In this document: positions 37,977 through 46,858 of the stretch, one piece after another
How positions within the stretch are numbered: the first letter of the stretch is position 1
How the letters are laid out: each line of letters begins with the position of its first letter
Assembly: GCF_022134585.1 (NCBI RefSeq)
Contig: NZ_JAKNCT010000009.1
Location: 1-64,000 of the forward strand
Source of the DNA: Mesosutterella porci
GTDB lineage: Bacteria; Pseudomonadota; Gammaproteobacteria; Burkholderiales; Burkholderiaceae_F
Length of the DNA stretch: 64,000 bases
Reading direction: 5' to 3'
The notes under the pieces: generated by a model
The model's input: only the letters and a program-made list of their open reading frames with translations
Told to the model about the DNA's origin: nothing
The model's database searches: none
Program-made: the position numbers and the translations under genes

Positions 37977-39077
37977 TCAGCCCAGATGGTTCAGGACAAA
38001 CTTCACGAAGACCGCCGAGCCCATCGGCAGCAGCGTGTCGTCCATCGTCATGTTGATCTTGTGCAGGCCCGGAGTTACGCCGGTGCCCACCCCGAAGTAG
38101 CCGTTTTTGATGGAGGGCTTCGCGAGCTTGTAGAAGTGGAAGTCCTCGCCGCCGCCCCCACAGCCCGGTGCGAGGCGGTCGGCTCCGGCCGTATCGCGGA
38201 TGCACTGCGCGAGCTCCTCGGTGATATCGGGATCGAGGTTCGCGGCCGGGCAGATGACGTCGTACTTCACATCGACGGTCGCCCCGTAGGCCTCAGCCGT
38301 GTTTTTGAAGATCCGGTTCATCTGCTCGGTGAGCGATTTGACAAGCTCGTTGGTCTGCCCGCGGAAGTCAAAGCACAGGGTGGCGGTCGCGGGCACGACG
38401 TTGAAGGCCCCGTCGTCGGCGCACAGCTGCGTGGGCTTCACGGACCAGACGTTTTCCGGGTTCATGTGGATTTGCGCGACGGCGTTGACGATTGCGGTGG
38501 CGACATAGATCGCGTTCACGCCCAGATGCGGGCGGGCAGCGTGGCTCGATTTTCCGTGAATCGTCACATGCACGTGGCCGGAGGACGTGTGGCACACCGA
38601 GGGGCACAGAGTCCCGGGCTTCAGATCCTGGACGGGACGCACGTGCGCCCCGATGATGATGTCTACGTCGTCAAGGATGCCTTCCTTGATCAGGGCCTGC
38701 GCCCCGGTGATTGGCTCCTCTGCGGGCTGGAAGATGAGCTTCACCTTGCCGCGCCTGATTTTCCCCACGAGGCGGCTTGCCGCCTCGAGCAGCATCGCCA
38801 TGTGGCCGTCGTGCCCGCAGGCGTGGATCGCCACTGTCTTGCCGTTTTGCTGGAAGGGAAGAGCGTCCATGTCCGCGCGCAGCGCGATCACGGGGCCGGG
38901 TGCGCCCGAGTCGATGTATCCCGTGACGCCGTAGGTTTCGCCCACGCGGTGGGCGTCAATGCCGATCTCCTTGAGCCGGCGGATCACGTAGGCGGAAGTG
39001 TTTTTGACGTCCATGCCGATTTCCGCAAGCGGATGCAGCTCGCGGCGCAGCTTCGTTGAATCCAGTATCTGGGCCAT
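37977..39077 (-). CDS. M20-family amidohydrolase/peptidase
   Basis: A 366-residue M20D-type metallohydrolase. Metal and catalytic motifs are LRADMDALPF, HACGHDGHMAMLLEA (about residue 95) and FQPAEEPITGA, with a dimerisation domain containing GKSSHAARPHLGVNA. Near the C-terminus, GCGGGGEDFHFY is the last metal-ligand region. The protein is shorter than the AbgA-like gene at 34252 and only distantly like it. Such enzymes deacylate or hydrolyse amino acid amides. The substrate is unknown. It is followed by pepD on the same strand but is separated from it by a terminator. Confidence 0.88.
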   Translation of the reverse strand: MAQILDSTKLRRELHPLAEIGMDVKNTSAYVIRRLKEIGIDAHRVGETYGVTGYIDSGAPGPVIALRADMDALPFQQNGKTVAIHACGHDGHMAMLLEAASRLVGKIRRGKVKLIFQPAEEPITGAQALIKEGILDDVDIIIGAHVRPVQDLKPGTLCPSVCHTSSGHVHVTIHGKSSHAARPHLGVNAIYVATAIVNAVAQIHMNPENVWSVKPTQLCADDGAFNVVPATATLCFDFRGQTNELVKSLTEQMNRIFKNTAEAYGATVDVKYDVICPAANLDPDITEELAQCIRDTAGADRLAPGCGGGGEDFHFYKLAKPSIKNGYFGVGTGVTPGLHKINMTMDDTLLPMGSAVFVKFVLNHLG

Positions 39078-39287
39078 GACAGAACTTCTCCCCGGGCGGC
39101 CTTCGACGGGCTTTTTGCACCTTTCTCCTGAGGAGCAGGAGTCCGGGGGCCGCCTGACTTAAGTAAAAAAAGAAAAAGAACTGAAAAAGTCTATACCCGC
39201 GGCAGGAAGCCGGAAAGAAGGGAGGCTGCGTACGCCGGGGGCCGGAAGGCTTTTCTCCCGGCCCGGAAGCCTTCAGGCCTGAAAAGG

Positions 39288-41543
39288 TCAGGACGGACGC
39301 CGGCCCGGGCCGCTGCCTTTTGCGCCGTCGCCAGCCCGCCTGAAGAACTCCTGCACGGAAAGCTCTTCGGAGGGGTTGGGCGCCGGAGCCGCTTCCTTTT
39401 CCTTTCGGACCGCTTCCATCGCGCTGCGGCGGGCCTGCATCGAGGCGTCTGCCGAGAGGTCCAGCTTTTCGCCCTCCTCGCGAGCCTTCTCCGGGTCGGC
39501 CATGCGGTGCGCTGCAGGCGCCCCGACCGCGGGGCTGCTCCCCCTGGGAGAGGGCGGCTCTTCGGCGCGGGGCGCGGCCGCAGCCTGCTGCTGCAGCGTT
39601 CCCTCGGCCGCCCCGGGGCGCGCGGCCCTCACTGCGGCGAGCCGCTCGCGGCGGTACTCTCGGATCTGTCCGATCACTTCGGTGAGCATCTCGTCGTTGG
39701 AGCGGTAGGCTGCGACGGCCTGCTCGTAGTCGTAGCGGCTCGAGGAAATCTCGCGCAGCGTCTTGACGGTGTGGAAGCGGAAGATGTCGGCGATCTCCTT
39801 CGCCTCGTAGGGCGAGAGGATGCCGAGGTCGACCAGGCAGCGCCGCCCGGCCAGCAGCGAGGGCTCGAAGCTCTTGCTGTAGGGGTGCACGCCCTTGTTC
39901 ATGAAGTCAAGCTCGTCTTTCACCTCGCCCACCTGCGAGATGATCTCGACCAGAGGGAAGGCCTCGCGGGCGGCTTCGATGATGCGCCGTCCCGCCTCGC
40001 CCTGGCCCACGGCGACGACGAGGATCTTCGCTTCGTCGGCGCCCGCGGCCCGTAGCAGCCTCAGGCTAGAGGCGTCGCCGTAATAGACCTTCACCCCGAA
40101 GTGCCGGGCCTGGCGCACGCGGTCGGGGTCGCTGTCGATGATCGTAGGGATCACGTCCATCGCGACTAGCATCCGGGCGACGAGGGCCCCGAAGTCGCCG
40201 AAGCCCGCGATGATCACCTTGCGGTTGGGGGCCGCGGCAAGGGCCTCCGCGTCGTCCTGCGGCCCACTGCGGTTCACGCGGTTGAGCCAGTAGCGCATGG
40301 CCCCCGTCATGAGCTTCATCAGGATCGGCGTCGTGCCCATCGATATCGCGACGGCGGCGGTCAGTATTGCCGCCCAGCTGCCGGGAAGCACCCCCTGGCT
40401 CTTTGCGATGGCGAAGACCACGAAGGCGAATTCCCCGCCCTGCGAAAGCACGACGGCGAACTTGAGCCGATTGCCCGCTCCCTTGATCCGCATCGCGATG
40501 GCAACGAAGAAGATCATCACGGTCTTCACCGCGAGCAGGGTCGCTATCACCGCGGCGAGCGTCACTGGCTCGGCGAAGACGAGGTTGAGGTCGATGCTCA
40601 TCCCGACCGTGACGAAGAAAAGGCCGAGCAGGAGCTCCTTGAAGGTGGAGATTTCAGCTTCGAGCTGGTGGCGGAAGCCGGAGCTGCCGAGAATGACCCC
40701 GCCCACGAACCCGCCCATCGCCGAGGAGAGCCCCGCTGCCTCCATGATCCAGGCCGAGCAGACCGTGATCAAAAGGGCGAACGCGGTGAGCATCTCCCGC
40801 GCGCCGCTTCTCACCGTAAAGCGCAGGAACGGCACCGTGAGGAACCGCCCGAGCCCCACCATGACGACAAGTGCGAGCAGAGCCCGCACCACCGTGTTCA
40901 TGAAGGCGGGGGAGCCGCCCGCGGCTCCCGCCGCCCCGGCTGCCCCCGCCGTCACCGCGGCCACGGCCGGAATCGCGCCGATCAGCGGAATGGAGGCGAG
41001 GTCCTGGAAAAGGAGGATCGAGAAGGCGTTCTGCCCGGCGGGCTGCGCCATCATGCTCCGGGAGTTCATCTCCTGCACCGCGACCGCCGTCGAGCTCATC
41101 GCCAGAGCGAAGCCCGCGAGCACCGCGGGCGCGGGCTCCAGGCCCGCCGCGTACATGATCCCGGCAAAGGGCAGGGCGCAGAGCAGCATCTGCAGCGTCC
41201 CGCCTCCAAAGACCGGCAGGCGCATCTTCCAGAGCCTTCCCACGTCCAGCTCGAGCCCGATCAGAAACATCATGAGCACGATCCCGAACTCGGCGAAGTT
41301 CATGAGCGTTTCGACATGGGTGACGGTTCCGAGCCCGTAGGGCCCGACGAAGATGCCGGCCGCGAGGTAGCCCAGCATCGTGCCCAGCCCCAGCCGGGAC
41401 ATGACGGGCACGAAGACCACGGCCGCGGCGAGCGCGACCAGGGAGCCGGCCACGATCGTGTCGGTGCCCGGCATGATGGCGCTCGCCCCGGCGTAGAACT
41501 CCGTGCAGAGATCGATGAACCTGTGCAGTGCGGCTTCAATCAT
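39288..41543 (-). CDS. kefC: CPA2-type potassium/proton antiporter with RCK domain (KefB/KefC-like)
   Basis: A 751-residue transporter. About 12 membrane spans (residues 25-415) include the family segment FAEFGIVLMMFLIGLELD and, later, VVLSQGGEFAFVVF. An RCK/TrkA-N domain follows (about 440-560) with KVIIAGFGDFGALVARML, the GxGxxG NAD-binding fold. The last 110 residues are Ala/Pro/Glu-rich and disordered, longer than usual. KefC lets K+ out when glutathione adducts bind the RCK domain and cools electrophile stress by acidifying the cytoplasm. It overlaps kefF by eight bases. GGAGG six bases upstream supports ATG 41543. Confidence 0.9.
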   Translation of the reverse strand: MIEAALHRFIDLCTEFYAGASAIMPGTDTIVAGSLVALAAAVVFVPVMSRLGLGTMLGYLAAGIFVGPYGLGTVTHVETLMNFAEFGIVLMMFLIGLELDVGRLWKMRLPVFGGGTLQMLLCALPFAGIMYAAGLEPAPAVLAGFALAMSSTAVAVQEMNSRSMMAQPAGQNAFSILLFQDLASIPLIGAIPAVAAVTAGAAGAAGAAGGSPAFMNTVVRALLALVVMVGLGRFLTVPFLRFTVRSGAREMLTAFALLITVCSAWIMEAAGLSSAMGGFVGGVILGSSGFRHQLEAEISTFKELLLGLFFVTVGMSIDLNLVFAEPVTLAAVIATLLAVKTVMIFFVAIAMRIKGAGNRLKFAVVLSQGGEFAFVVFAIAKSQGVLPGSWAAILTAAVAISMGTTPILMKLMTGAMRYWLNRVNRSGPQDDAEALAAAPNRKVIIAGFGDFGALVARMLVAMDVIPTIIDSDPDRVRQARHFGVKVYYGDASSLRLLRAAGADEAKILVVAVGQGEAGRRIIEAAREAFPLVEIISQVGEVKDELDFMNKGVHPYSKSFEPSLLAGRRCLVDLGILSPYEAKEIADIFRFHTVKTLREISSSRYDYEQAVAAYRSNDEMLTEVIGQIREYRRERLAAVRAARPGAAEGTLQQQAAAAPRAEEPPSPRGSSPAVGAPAAHRMADPEKAREEGEKLDLSADASMQARRSAMEAVRKEKEAAPAPNPSEELSVQEFFRRAGDGAKGSGPGRRPS

Positions 41544-42066
41544 GCTCGGCCTCCCATTCGGCCATCCGGTCGGCCACGGAGTCCAGGACCGAGGCGAAGT
41601 CCCCGCTTGTCATCGGGATGCGCGAGTCGATGATCTGGGGCTCGAGCCAGGCCGCGCCGCAGCTCTCCCACATGCGCTTGATCGGCGCCTGCACCTCTGA
41701 GATCACGACCGGGCCCTGAAAGCCCCGGCCGTGGAAGCCTGAGCCGATCGAGGGCATCCACAGCACCGCCTTGTCGCGAAGCGTCGGGGCTCCTTCGCCG
41801 TAGGCGAAGCCGTAGCCGAGCACCGTGTCGAACCACTGCTTCAAAAGCGCCGGCACGCTGTACCAGAAGACCGGATGCAGGACAAGCAGCAGCGAGGAGC
41901 GGGAGACCGCCTCGCGCTCCGCGGCGACGTTGATCGCCCCGTCGGGATAGAGGTCGTAGAGCATGCGCGCGTCCATCTTGGGAAACTGGTTCTTCAGTCC
42001 CATCAGCAGCGGATAGGACACGATGGAAAAGCGCGGATAGGGGTGTGCGAAAAGCGCAGTGATCAT
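41536..42066 (-). CDS. kefF: NAD(P)H oxidoreductase, KefF-type ancillary subunit
   Basis: A 176-residue flavodoxin-like quinone reductase. ALFAHPYPRFSIVSYPLL is the FMN-phosphate loop, VLHPVFWYSVPALLKQWFD the ring-binding segment, and YGFAYGEGAPTLRDK the following conserved stretch. KefF binds the RCK domain of KefC and is needed for full activity. Its stop overlaps the antiporter start by eight bases, so the two are translationally coupled, which strongly supports the KefF call over a free-standing MdaB-type enzyme. Confidence 0.9.
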   Translation of the reverse strand: MITALFAHPYPRFSIVSYPLLMGLKNQFPKMDARMLYDLYPDGAINVAAEREAVSRSSLLLVLHPVFWYSVPALLKQWFDTVLGYGFAYGEGAPTLRDKAVLWMPSIGSGFHGRGFQGPVVISEVQAPIKRMWESCGAAWLEPQIIDSRIPMTSGDFASVLDSVADRMAEWEAEHD

Positions 42067-42240
42067 CTTCGACTAAAGCCGCCGGCCGTGCCCCCGGCGG
42101 AGAAAAGCGGGCTCCTCAGTTGATTTTCGGGCCCGCTTCCGGGCGCGGGAGCGTTTTTTGGGGTTCTTCGCGTATTGTAAGGTGGCGCGGGGCCCCCCTG
42201 AGGCGCTCCGGTGTGCGGAAAAATGTTTCCGATTTTCTCT

Positions 42241-42561
42241 TCAGGGCTCGCCGGTCATGCCGAATTCGATCGGAATGCGTACGAAAAAGACGTCCACGCC
42301 TTCTTCCCGGAGCCTGGAGAAGAGCCTCTCCGCGTCTTTTTCGGAAAGTGCGAAGCGCACTTCCACGCAGGTCTGACCGGACTCGAAGAAAGAGGCGCTC
42401 CGCAGCCAGCCGTCGCGCCCGTAGCCTTCAGCCGCCGAAAAAAGCGAGCCGCCCGGAATGCCCATCGAGCGGGCGGTTTCCAGAATCCAGCTGCCCATCG
42501 GGCGGCCGTCCTTCCTGCGGCTCTGCTCCGTGAAAAACGAGATTTGGAAGCCTCGATTCAT
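42241..42561 (-). CDS. DUF190-family protein
   Basis: A 106-residue soluble alpha/beta protein starting MNRGFQISFFTEQSRR. ATG 42561 has AAAGGAG seven bases upstream; the longer in-frame ORF that runs back into crcB is Arg-rich noise. DUF190 proteins are PII-like folds commonly encoded beside the fluoride channel crcB, as here (11 bases downstream of it). The role is unproved; it may modulate the channel. No stop or frameshift is evident. Confidence 0.78.
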   Translation of the reverse strand: MNRGFQISFFTEQSRRKDGRPMGSWILETARSMGIPGGSLFSAAEGYGRDGWLRSASFFESGQTCVEVRFALSEKDAERLFSRLREEGVDVFFVRIPIEFGMTGEP

Positions 42562-42572
42562 GTCGGTCTCCT

Positions 42573-42965
42573 TTAAAGCCCATTCAGGCGGCGAAGCGCC
42601 GCTACGGTGGCGATGCCGGCTGCGGTTGCGGCGAGGGAGCCCGCCACATGCAGTCCCACTTCCGCGGCCGCCATGAGGTACTCGCCCCTCGAGAGCAGGG
42701 CGACCGTCTCGGCCGAAAACGTCGAAAAGGTGGTGAGTCCGCCGCAGAAGCCCGTCACAATGAGCAGCTTCCACGCGGGCGAAAGGCCGGGCATCGCGGC
42801 GAAAAACGCAACCGCGGCCCCGATCAGGTAGCCGCCCAGGAGGTTGGCGGCGAGCGTGCCCGGCGGAAGCGCCGGGAAGAGGCCGTTCAGCCACAGGCCG
42901 AGCGCCCACCGCAGCACCGCCCCCAAGGCCGCTCCGGCCCCGATTGCGAGGATTGAGAACAGCAT
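42573..42965 (-). CDS. crcB: Fluoride channel CrcB/Fluc
   Basis: A 130-residue membrane protein with four spans. It shows [20 protein letters not shown] near the N-terminus (Gly-rich, Arg), [18 protein letters not shown], and [14 protein letters not shown] (about 75-88) with the Phe box and Na+ site expected in Fluc. It forms a dual-topology dimer that exports F-. It is followed by DUF190 and preceded by an OsmC-like gene on the same strand. No fluoride riboswitch consensus was found upstream by eye. Confidence 0.93.
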   Translation of the reverse strand: MLFSILAIGAGAALGAVLRWALGLWLNGLFPALPPGTLAANLLGGYLIGAAVAFFAAMPGLSPAWKLLIVTGFCGGLTTFSTFSAETVALLSRGEYLMAAAEVGLHVAGSLAATAAGIATVAALRRLNGL

Positions 42966-42986
42966 CAGGAAGGCGTCCTTTTGTCG

Positions 42987-43385
42987 TCAGATCCAGAGAA
43001 AGCGGACGTCCCTGCGGATGTCGGGCGAGAGCGCGCGGCTTACCGGGCAGGAGGTGACCATTTTTTCGATGAGGCCGCGCTTTTCGGCCGGGCAGCAGCC
43101 CGCGGGAATCGAGACCACGGCCGTGATCGAGGCGATGCGCGGGCCGTCGGCCATCTCGCAGGTGACGGCGGCCGACGCTCCTTCCGGGTCAAGACCGAGG
43201 GACCCGGCGGCATAGGCCGCCGTCGTGAGCATGCAGCCGCAGAGCGCCGACAGCAGTCCCTCCACGGGGTTCAGCGACTCTCCGAGTCCCTCGGGCGCGG
43301 GCTGGTCGAAAATGAGCTCCGTTCCGGTGCGCCCGCAGCGCGCCTCGACTCTCTTGTTTCCAACATACTGTGCTGTGACTTCCAT
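42987..43385 (-). CDS. OsmC/Ohr-family protein
   Basis: A 132-residue OsmC-fold protein. The two reactive cysteines are in LLSALCGCMLTTAA (about residue 50) and TSCPVSRAL (about 113), matching the peroxidatic and resolving positions of the family. LNPVEGLLSAL is the helix before the first. Members detoxify organic hydroperoxides, though some are of unknown role. It lies 21 bases upstream of crcB on the same strand, so it may share its transcript. GGAGCACC lies just upstream of ATG 43385. Confidence 0.8.
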   Translation of the reverse strand: MEVTAQYVGNKRVEARCGRTGTELIFDQPAPEGLGESLNPVEGLLSALCGCMLTTAAYAAGSLGLDPEGASAAVTCEMADGPRIASITAVVSIPAGCCPAEKRGLIEKMVTSCPVSRALSPDIRRDVRFLWI

Positions 43386-43570
43386 CAGCGGTGCTCCTTG
43401 CTTGCATGGGTGCAGGCCGGCGGCGCAGGGCGGCAGCGCGCCCGGGCGTTTTTATAATGCCCGTGGAAAGAAGCGCCCCGGGCTCCCGCTTCCCCGCGGC
43501 TTTGCCCCTCAAGCATAAGCCCTGGAGAGCGGACCGGGAGGGAATTCTCCGACTGACGGAGGGCAGGAAT

Positions 43571-44746
43571 ATGGAAGAAAAGAATGAAATGAAAGCGCCT
43601 GTGCTCGACTGCGTCCTTGTGCGCGAGGGGCAGGAAGCTTCGCCGGATTTCAGGGCCTGGCGGGAGGCGCTTTCACAGGCGGGGCTGCTCGCCGCAGAGG
43701 CGTCTGCCGCCGAACTTGAAAGCGCGCGGCTCGCGGACGGGTTCCTGGAGTCGGGGGGAAGGCTCTTCAGCTCGGTCGTCCTCGCCGGCCTGCGGCGGAT
43801 TTCCGCCGGCCTTCTCGACACCCTCACGGCTTTCATCCTGATGGGAGGAAAGCTCGCGGCCACGGGCCCCGCCTTCTCGGGCCCCGAGGCCGTCACCGAT
43901 AGGCAGGACCGAAGCGAGGGGGCTGTCCGCTCGCAGCTTCGGACGCTCGAGCACTATACGAGCCGCACCGAACCGGACGACGTGATCGATGCGGCGCTCG
44001 CGCTTCAGGCGCTGCCGGGCGTGCGGGCCGGCAGGCCAGCGCTTCGCGGCGCGAGGCCCCTGCCCGAGCGGGCGGTCTTCCGCTCCCGGGGAGCGGGGCC
44101 GGTGAGATGGAGTCTCGAGCTCGAGGCCCCGAGCGGTTTCGAGGGACGGCTCGCACTGCCGCGCCCCGCCTCGCGGCTCGCCTGGTTCACCGGGGACGGC
44201 GCGGCCCGCGAGGCGGGCTCCGCCGCCGGTCCGGTTCTGGAGGTCGCCCTTGCCGCCGGGTTCAAGGGCAGGCTCGAAGTCGAGGAGGGACAGCTGCCCG
44301 CGGCCTATCCGATGAGAGCCGGGGGCTCGCCTTGGTTTGTGGAGGAGCCCGGGGCGCTGCCGCGCGCGCTTCGCAGCGAGCGCGACTGGAGCGACAGCGG
44401 CGGCGGGGATCCAAAAGGCGGGGAGCCGGGCCTCCTGCGCTTCCGGCTTTCCTTTTCCGATGCCGACGTCCCCGCGGTTCCTGCAGACGGGACGCTGCGG
44501 GCGGACCTTTCGGCCTCCGAAGGGGAGATCTCGGTCCTGCTCAACGGCGTGAGGCTCCTTCCCGCGGAGGGGGCGGCGAGGCTTTTCGCCGTGCCGCTGC
44601 GGCTTTTTGCGCAGAGCAACGAGCTGATTATCGAAGCCCGCCCGGAAAAAGACGGCGGGGGCGGCAGGCCGGGGACTTTTGCCGAACCGCTCTGGCAGGT
44701 CTATCCCGAGTCCGACCTCGCCTGCCTGGCGCTCAAGACTCTCTAA
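43571..44746 (+). CDS. Unknown protein with a glycosidase-like C-terminal beta-sandwich
   Basis: A 391-residue GC-rich protein, start ATG 43571 with GGAGGGCAGG upstream; the longer frame from 43391 has no supporting site. The first 110 residues are helical and contain FILMGGKLAATGP, a little like the class I amidotransferase-type lobe of GH42 and related enzymes. The last 100 carry INVLLNGVRLL-type strands (EISVLLNGVRLLPAEG, then VPLRLFAQSNELIIEARP), like the galactose-binding-type tail of GH2 and rhamnosidase-type enzymes. The catalytic barrel between them is absent. I see no active site. It may be a sugar-binding protein or the remnant of a large hydrolase. Confidence 0.5.
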   Translation: MEEKNEMKAPVLDCVLVREGQEASPDFRAWREALSQAGLLAAEASAAELESARLADGFLESGGRLFSSVVLAGLRRISAGLLDTLTAFILMGGKLAATGPAFSGPEAVTDRQDRSEGAVRSQLRTLEHYTSRTEPDDVIDAALALQALPGVRAGRPALRGARPLPERAVFRSRGAGPVRWSLELEAPSGFEGRLALPRPASRLAWFTGDGAAREAGSAAGPVLEVALAAGFKGRLEVEEGQLPAAYPMRAGGSPWFVEEPGALPRALRSERDWSDSGGGDPKGGEPGLLRFRLSFSDADVPAVPADGTLRADLSASEGEISVLLNGVRLLPAEGAARLFAVPLRLFAQSNELIIEARPEKDGGGGRPGTFAEPLWQVYPESDLACLALKTL

Positions 44747-44787
44747 AGGGGGCGGGGAGGCTGCCTTTCCGGCCCGTCTCAGGGGAT

Positions 44788-44831
44788 AAAAAAACGCCCC
44801 CGGCTCCTCCTTGAAAGAAAAAGGAGCCGGG
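44788..44831 (-). terminator. Terminator of the broken flavoprotein gene
   Basis: GGAGCCGGG pairs with CCCGGCTCC across a short A-rich loop. On the - strand the T run TTTTTTT follows the stem. It lies about 50 bases after the stop codon of the flavoprotein relic, and the hypothetical gene 43571-44746 converges from the other side. Confidence 0.7.
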
Positions 44832-44879
44832 AGCGAGTGCCCGCTCCTTTTGGGGCGGGCTTTAGGAGAGATTATTTTT

Positions 44880-46317
44880 TTAGAGCATCAGGCCTTCGCG
44901 AGATTTTCGCCTGCGACCATGCCGAAGGCGAGGGCGTCCAGAACAGCCACCGTGCCCAGGCGCGAGGCGCCGTGCACGCCGCCCGGGATCTCGCCGCCCG
45001 CATAGAGGCCGGGGATCGGCTTGTGAGTCTTCCGAGGAGATCACCTGCGCCTCCGGTTTGATGAGCTGGCCGCCCATCGTGTGGTGGATCTTCGGAGCCA
45101 CCTCAACGCCGAAGAACGGGGGCTTGGAGATCGTGAGCCCGTTGTTGAACTTGAGGATACGGTGGAAGTCCTTGTCCTCGCCTTCCTTCGCGTACTGGTT
45201 GAAGCGCTTCACCTTGGCGAGGAACGCATCCTTCTTGATGCCGAAGTGATCGGCGATCTCTTCGAGCGTGTTGGCGACGAACACCGTCTTCGCAGCGAGC
45301 GGCGCTTTCACGAACGAGGGGTTGATCGCCTTCACGATCGAGTCGTCGCAGACCGCGATCGGGTAGTTCTTGTCCTTGCTGATCACGTTGAGCTCGGCGT
45401 CGGTCTTGATCTTGCGGCCAGCGTGCTCGTCCATGCAGGCGTGGTTGGTGAAGTTCACCGAGACGCCGAAGCCGTCCTCGTGCGGATTGCAGTAGGGCAG
45501 GAACTGCAGCCAGGAGATCTGCAGCGGGGTTGCGCCGATTTCGAGCGCCTTGAGCAGCACTCCGGCGGTCTCGCCCGGCTGGTTCGTGGAGTCGGTGGAG
45601 GGGACGACGCGCGGATCCTGCACCTGGCGGAACCAGATGTCGCGCGAGAAGCCGCCCGCGGCGGGCATCACGCCCTTGCGGGCCTTGTAGACGCGGCGGT
45701 GGCCGGTCTTATTCTCCACGTCGTCGGAGGCGAGCCTGCGGGTGAACCGATAGCCTTCGCGGCAGACGACGCCCGTGACGCGGCCGTCCTTGTCGAGCAC
45801 GAAGTCGTCGAACTTCGTGCGGGTCTTCATCAGGCAGTTCCTCATCTTCGAGAGCGTCTCGTACATCGGGACGATGCAGCCCGAGCCCGCCTTGATCTCG
45901 TAGGAGCGGGGCACCGAGTGTCCGCCTTCAAAGAGCATCTTGTTCGGGACAGACTCAGCGCCGCAGTCGGTCACGAACTTCACCGTGTCGTTGCCGCGGC
46001 GATAGAGCACGTCGAGCAGCTCCATGTGGTTGATCCCGAGGCCGTCCTTCAGGCCGTCGGCGAAGAACAGTTCGCGGCTGTCCTTGATGCCCTGGGCCTT
46101 CTGGACCGGGTTCACCGGGCAGGCCATGTTGCCGCAGCAGATGGCGGAGTTGCCGCCGAAGACCCCCATCTTCTCGATCATGAGGACCTTGATCCCGGCC
46201 TTGGCGACCTTGTAGGCGCAGGCCATGCCGGCGAAGCCGGAACCCACGACGGTCACGTCGTACTCGCCGTCGAACTTGACGGATTTGCCGTTTTCCGAGG
46301 CGTGCGCGGCGGCCGGA
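44880..46317 (-). pseudogene. Broken FAD-dependent fumarate reductase-type flavoprotein
   Basis: The remaining frame reads as a flavocytochrome-c/fumarate-reductase-type enzyme. It has the FAD site VTVVGSGFAGMACAYKVAKAG, then EKMGVFGGNSAICCGNMA, a substrate-site HHTMGG, and good agreement up to VISSEDS. At about 45027-45032 a one-base loss shifts the frame. The other frame continues the family ending with GGEIPGGVHGASRLGTVAVLD and stops at 44888; it holds the conserved substrate Arg. The 5' end is also gone: codons before AHASENGKS are replaced near 46317 by an ISL3 transposase fragment, removing start and signal peptide. So two lesions inactivate it. A sequencing slip could explain the frameshift, but not the 5' loss. 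Confidence 0.85.
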
Positions 46318-46783
46318 CGATCTGCAGGTCGACAGACAGAAGCAGTTGAACCGTCTGAAGGCCGACAACGAGCTGCTGGCTTCCCTCTACCCGATTGCCG
46401 ATTTAATCCGAAGAATATGGTGCTGCCGTTCGGAGGTTCTGGCTCGTGAGGCATTACAAAAAACAAAAAAACTGCTGGAGGCTGCAGCTGAGAAACATGA
46501 TTTCAGTCCGGCATGGAGATTTGCCAAAATGCTCGGCCGCCGCGCAGAAGGCATTGTCAATGCCGGGAAGTTCAAACGGGGTACCGGCCCCCTTGAAGGA
46601 GCGAACAATGCGATCAAAGTGCTCAAGCGAATGGCATACGGCTTCAGAGACTTTGGGTATTTTGTACTGAAAATCAAGTCAATTTTCCCCGGAAGGAACC
46701 TGTCTCCATGGAGAAGCCTTCCAGACTATGCCGCTGTGTTGAAATCAGGGCTGTGGGTACCAGCCTTTCCCGGTATACCGTGA
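46317..46783 (+). pseudogene. ISL3-family transposase, C-terminal fragment
   Basis: An open frame from about 46317 to TGA 46783 reads VDRQKQLNRLKADNELLASL and ends with the ISL3 signature: GPLEGANNAIKVLKRMAYGF, then YFVLKIKSIFPG. The N-terminal two thirds of a normal ISL3 transposase (about 400 residues) is missing, cut where it meets the flavoprotein relic. The TTG at 46346 is not a real start. 46784-46858 may hold the right end of the element, but no inverted repeat could be matched without its left end. It is a relic, unable to move by itself. Confidence 0.82.
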
Positions 46784-46858
46784 AGAACCGCAGCAGTACC
46801 CCCAGCCTGTTGAATGTAAAAGGCTTTTTCAGATTGCCAGGGAAAACACCAAGAAGCG

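Noticed and set aside
37917-39059. A 380-residue open frame on the + strand
   Set aside because: Antisense to the M20 hydrolase with clear metal motifs.
39078-39287. Terminator after kefC
   Set aside because: GGAAGGCTT and GGCC repeats are present, but no clean stem with a T run on the - strand.
42900-43450. Fluoride riboswitch upstream of crcB
   Set aside because: No crcB-motif consensus was found before crcB or the upstream OsmC gene.
45081-46349. A 422-residue open frame on the + strand
   Set aside because: Antisense to the flavoprotein relic; composition is Val/Asp/His/Arg-rich noise.
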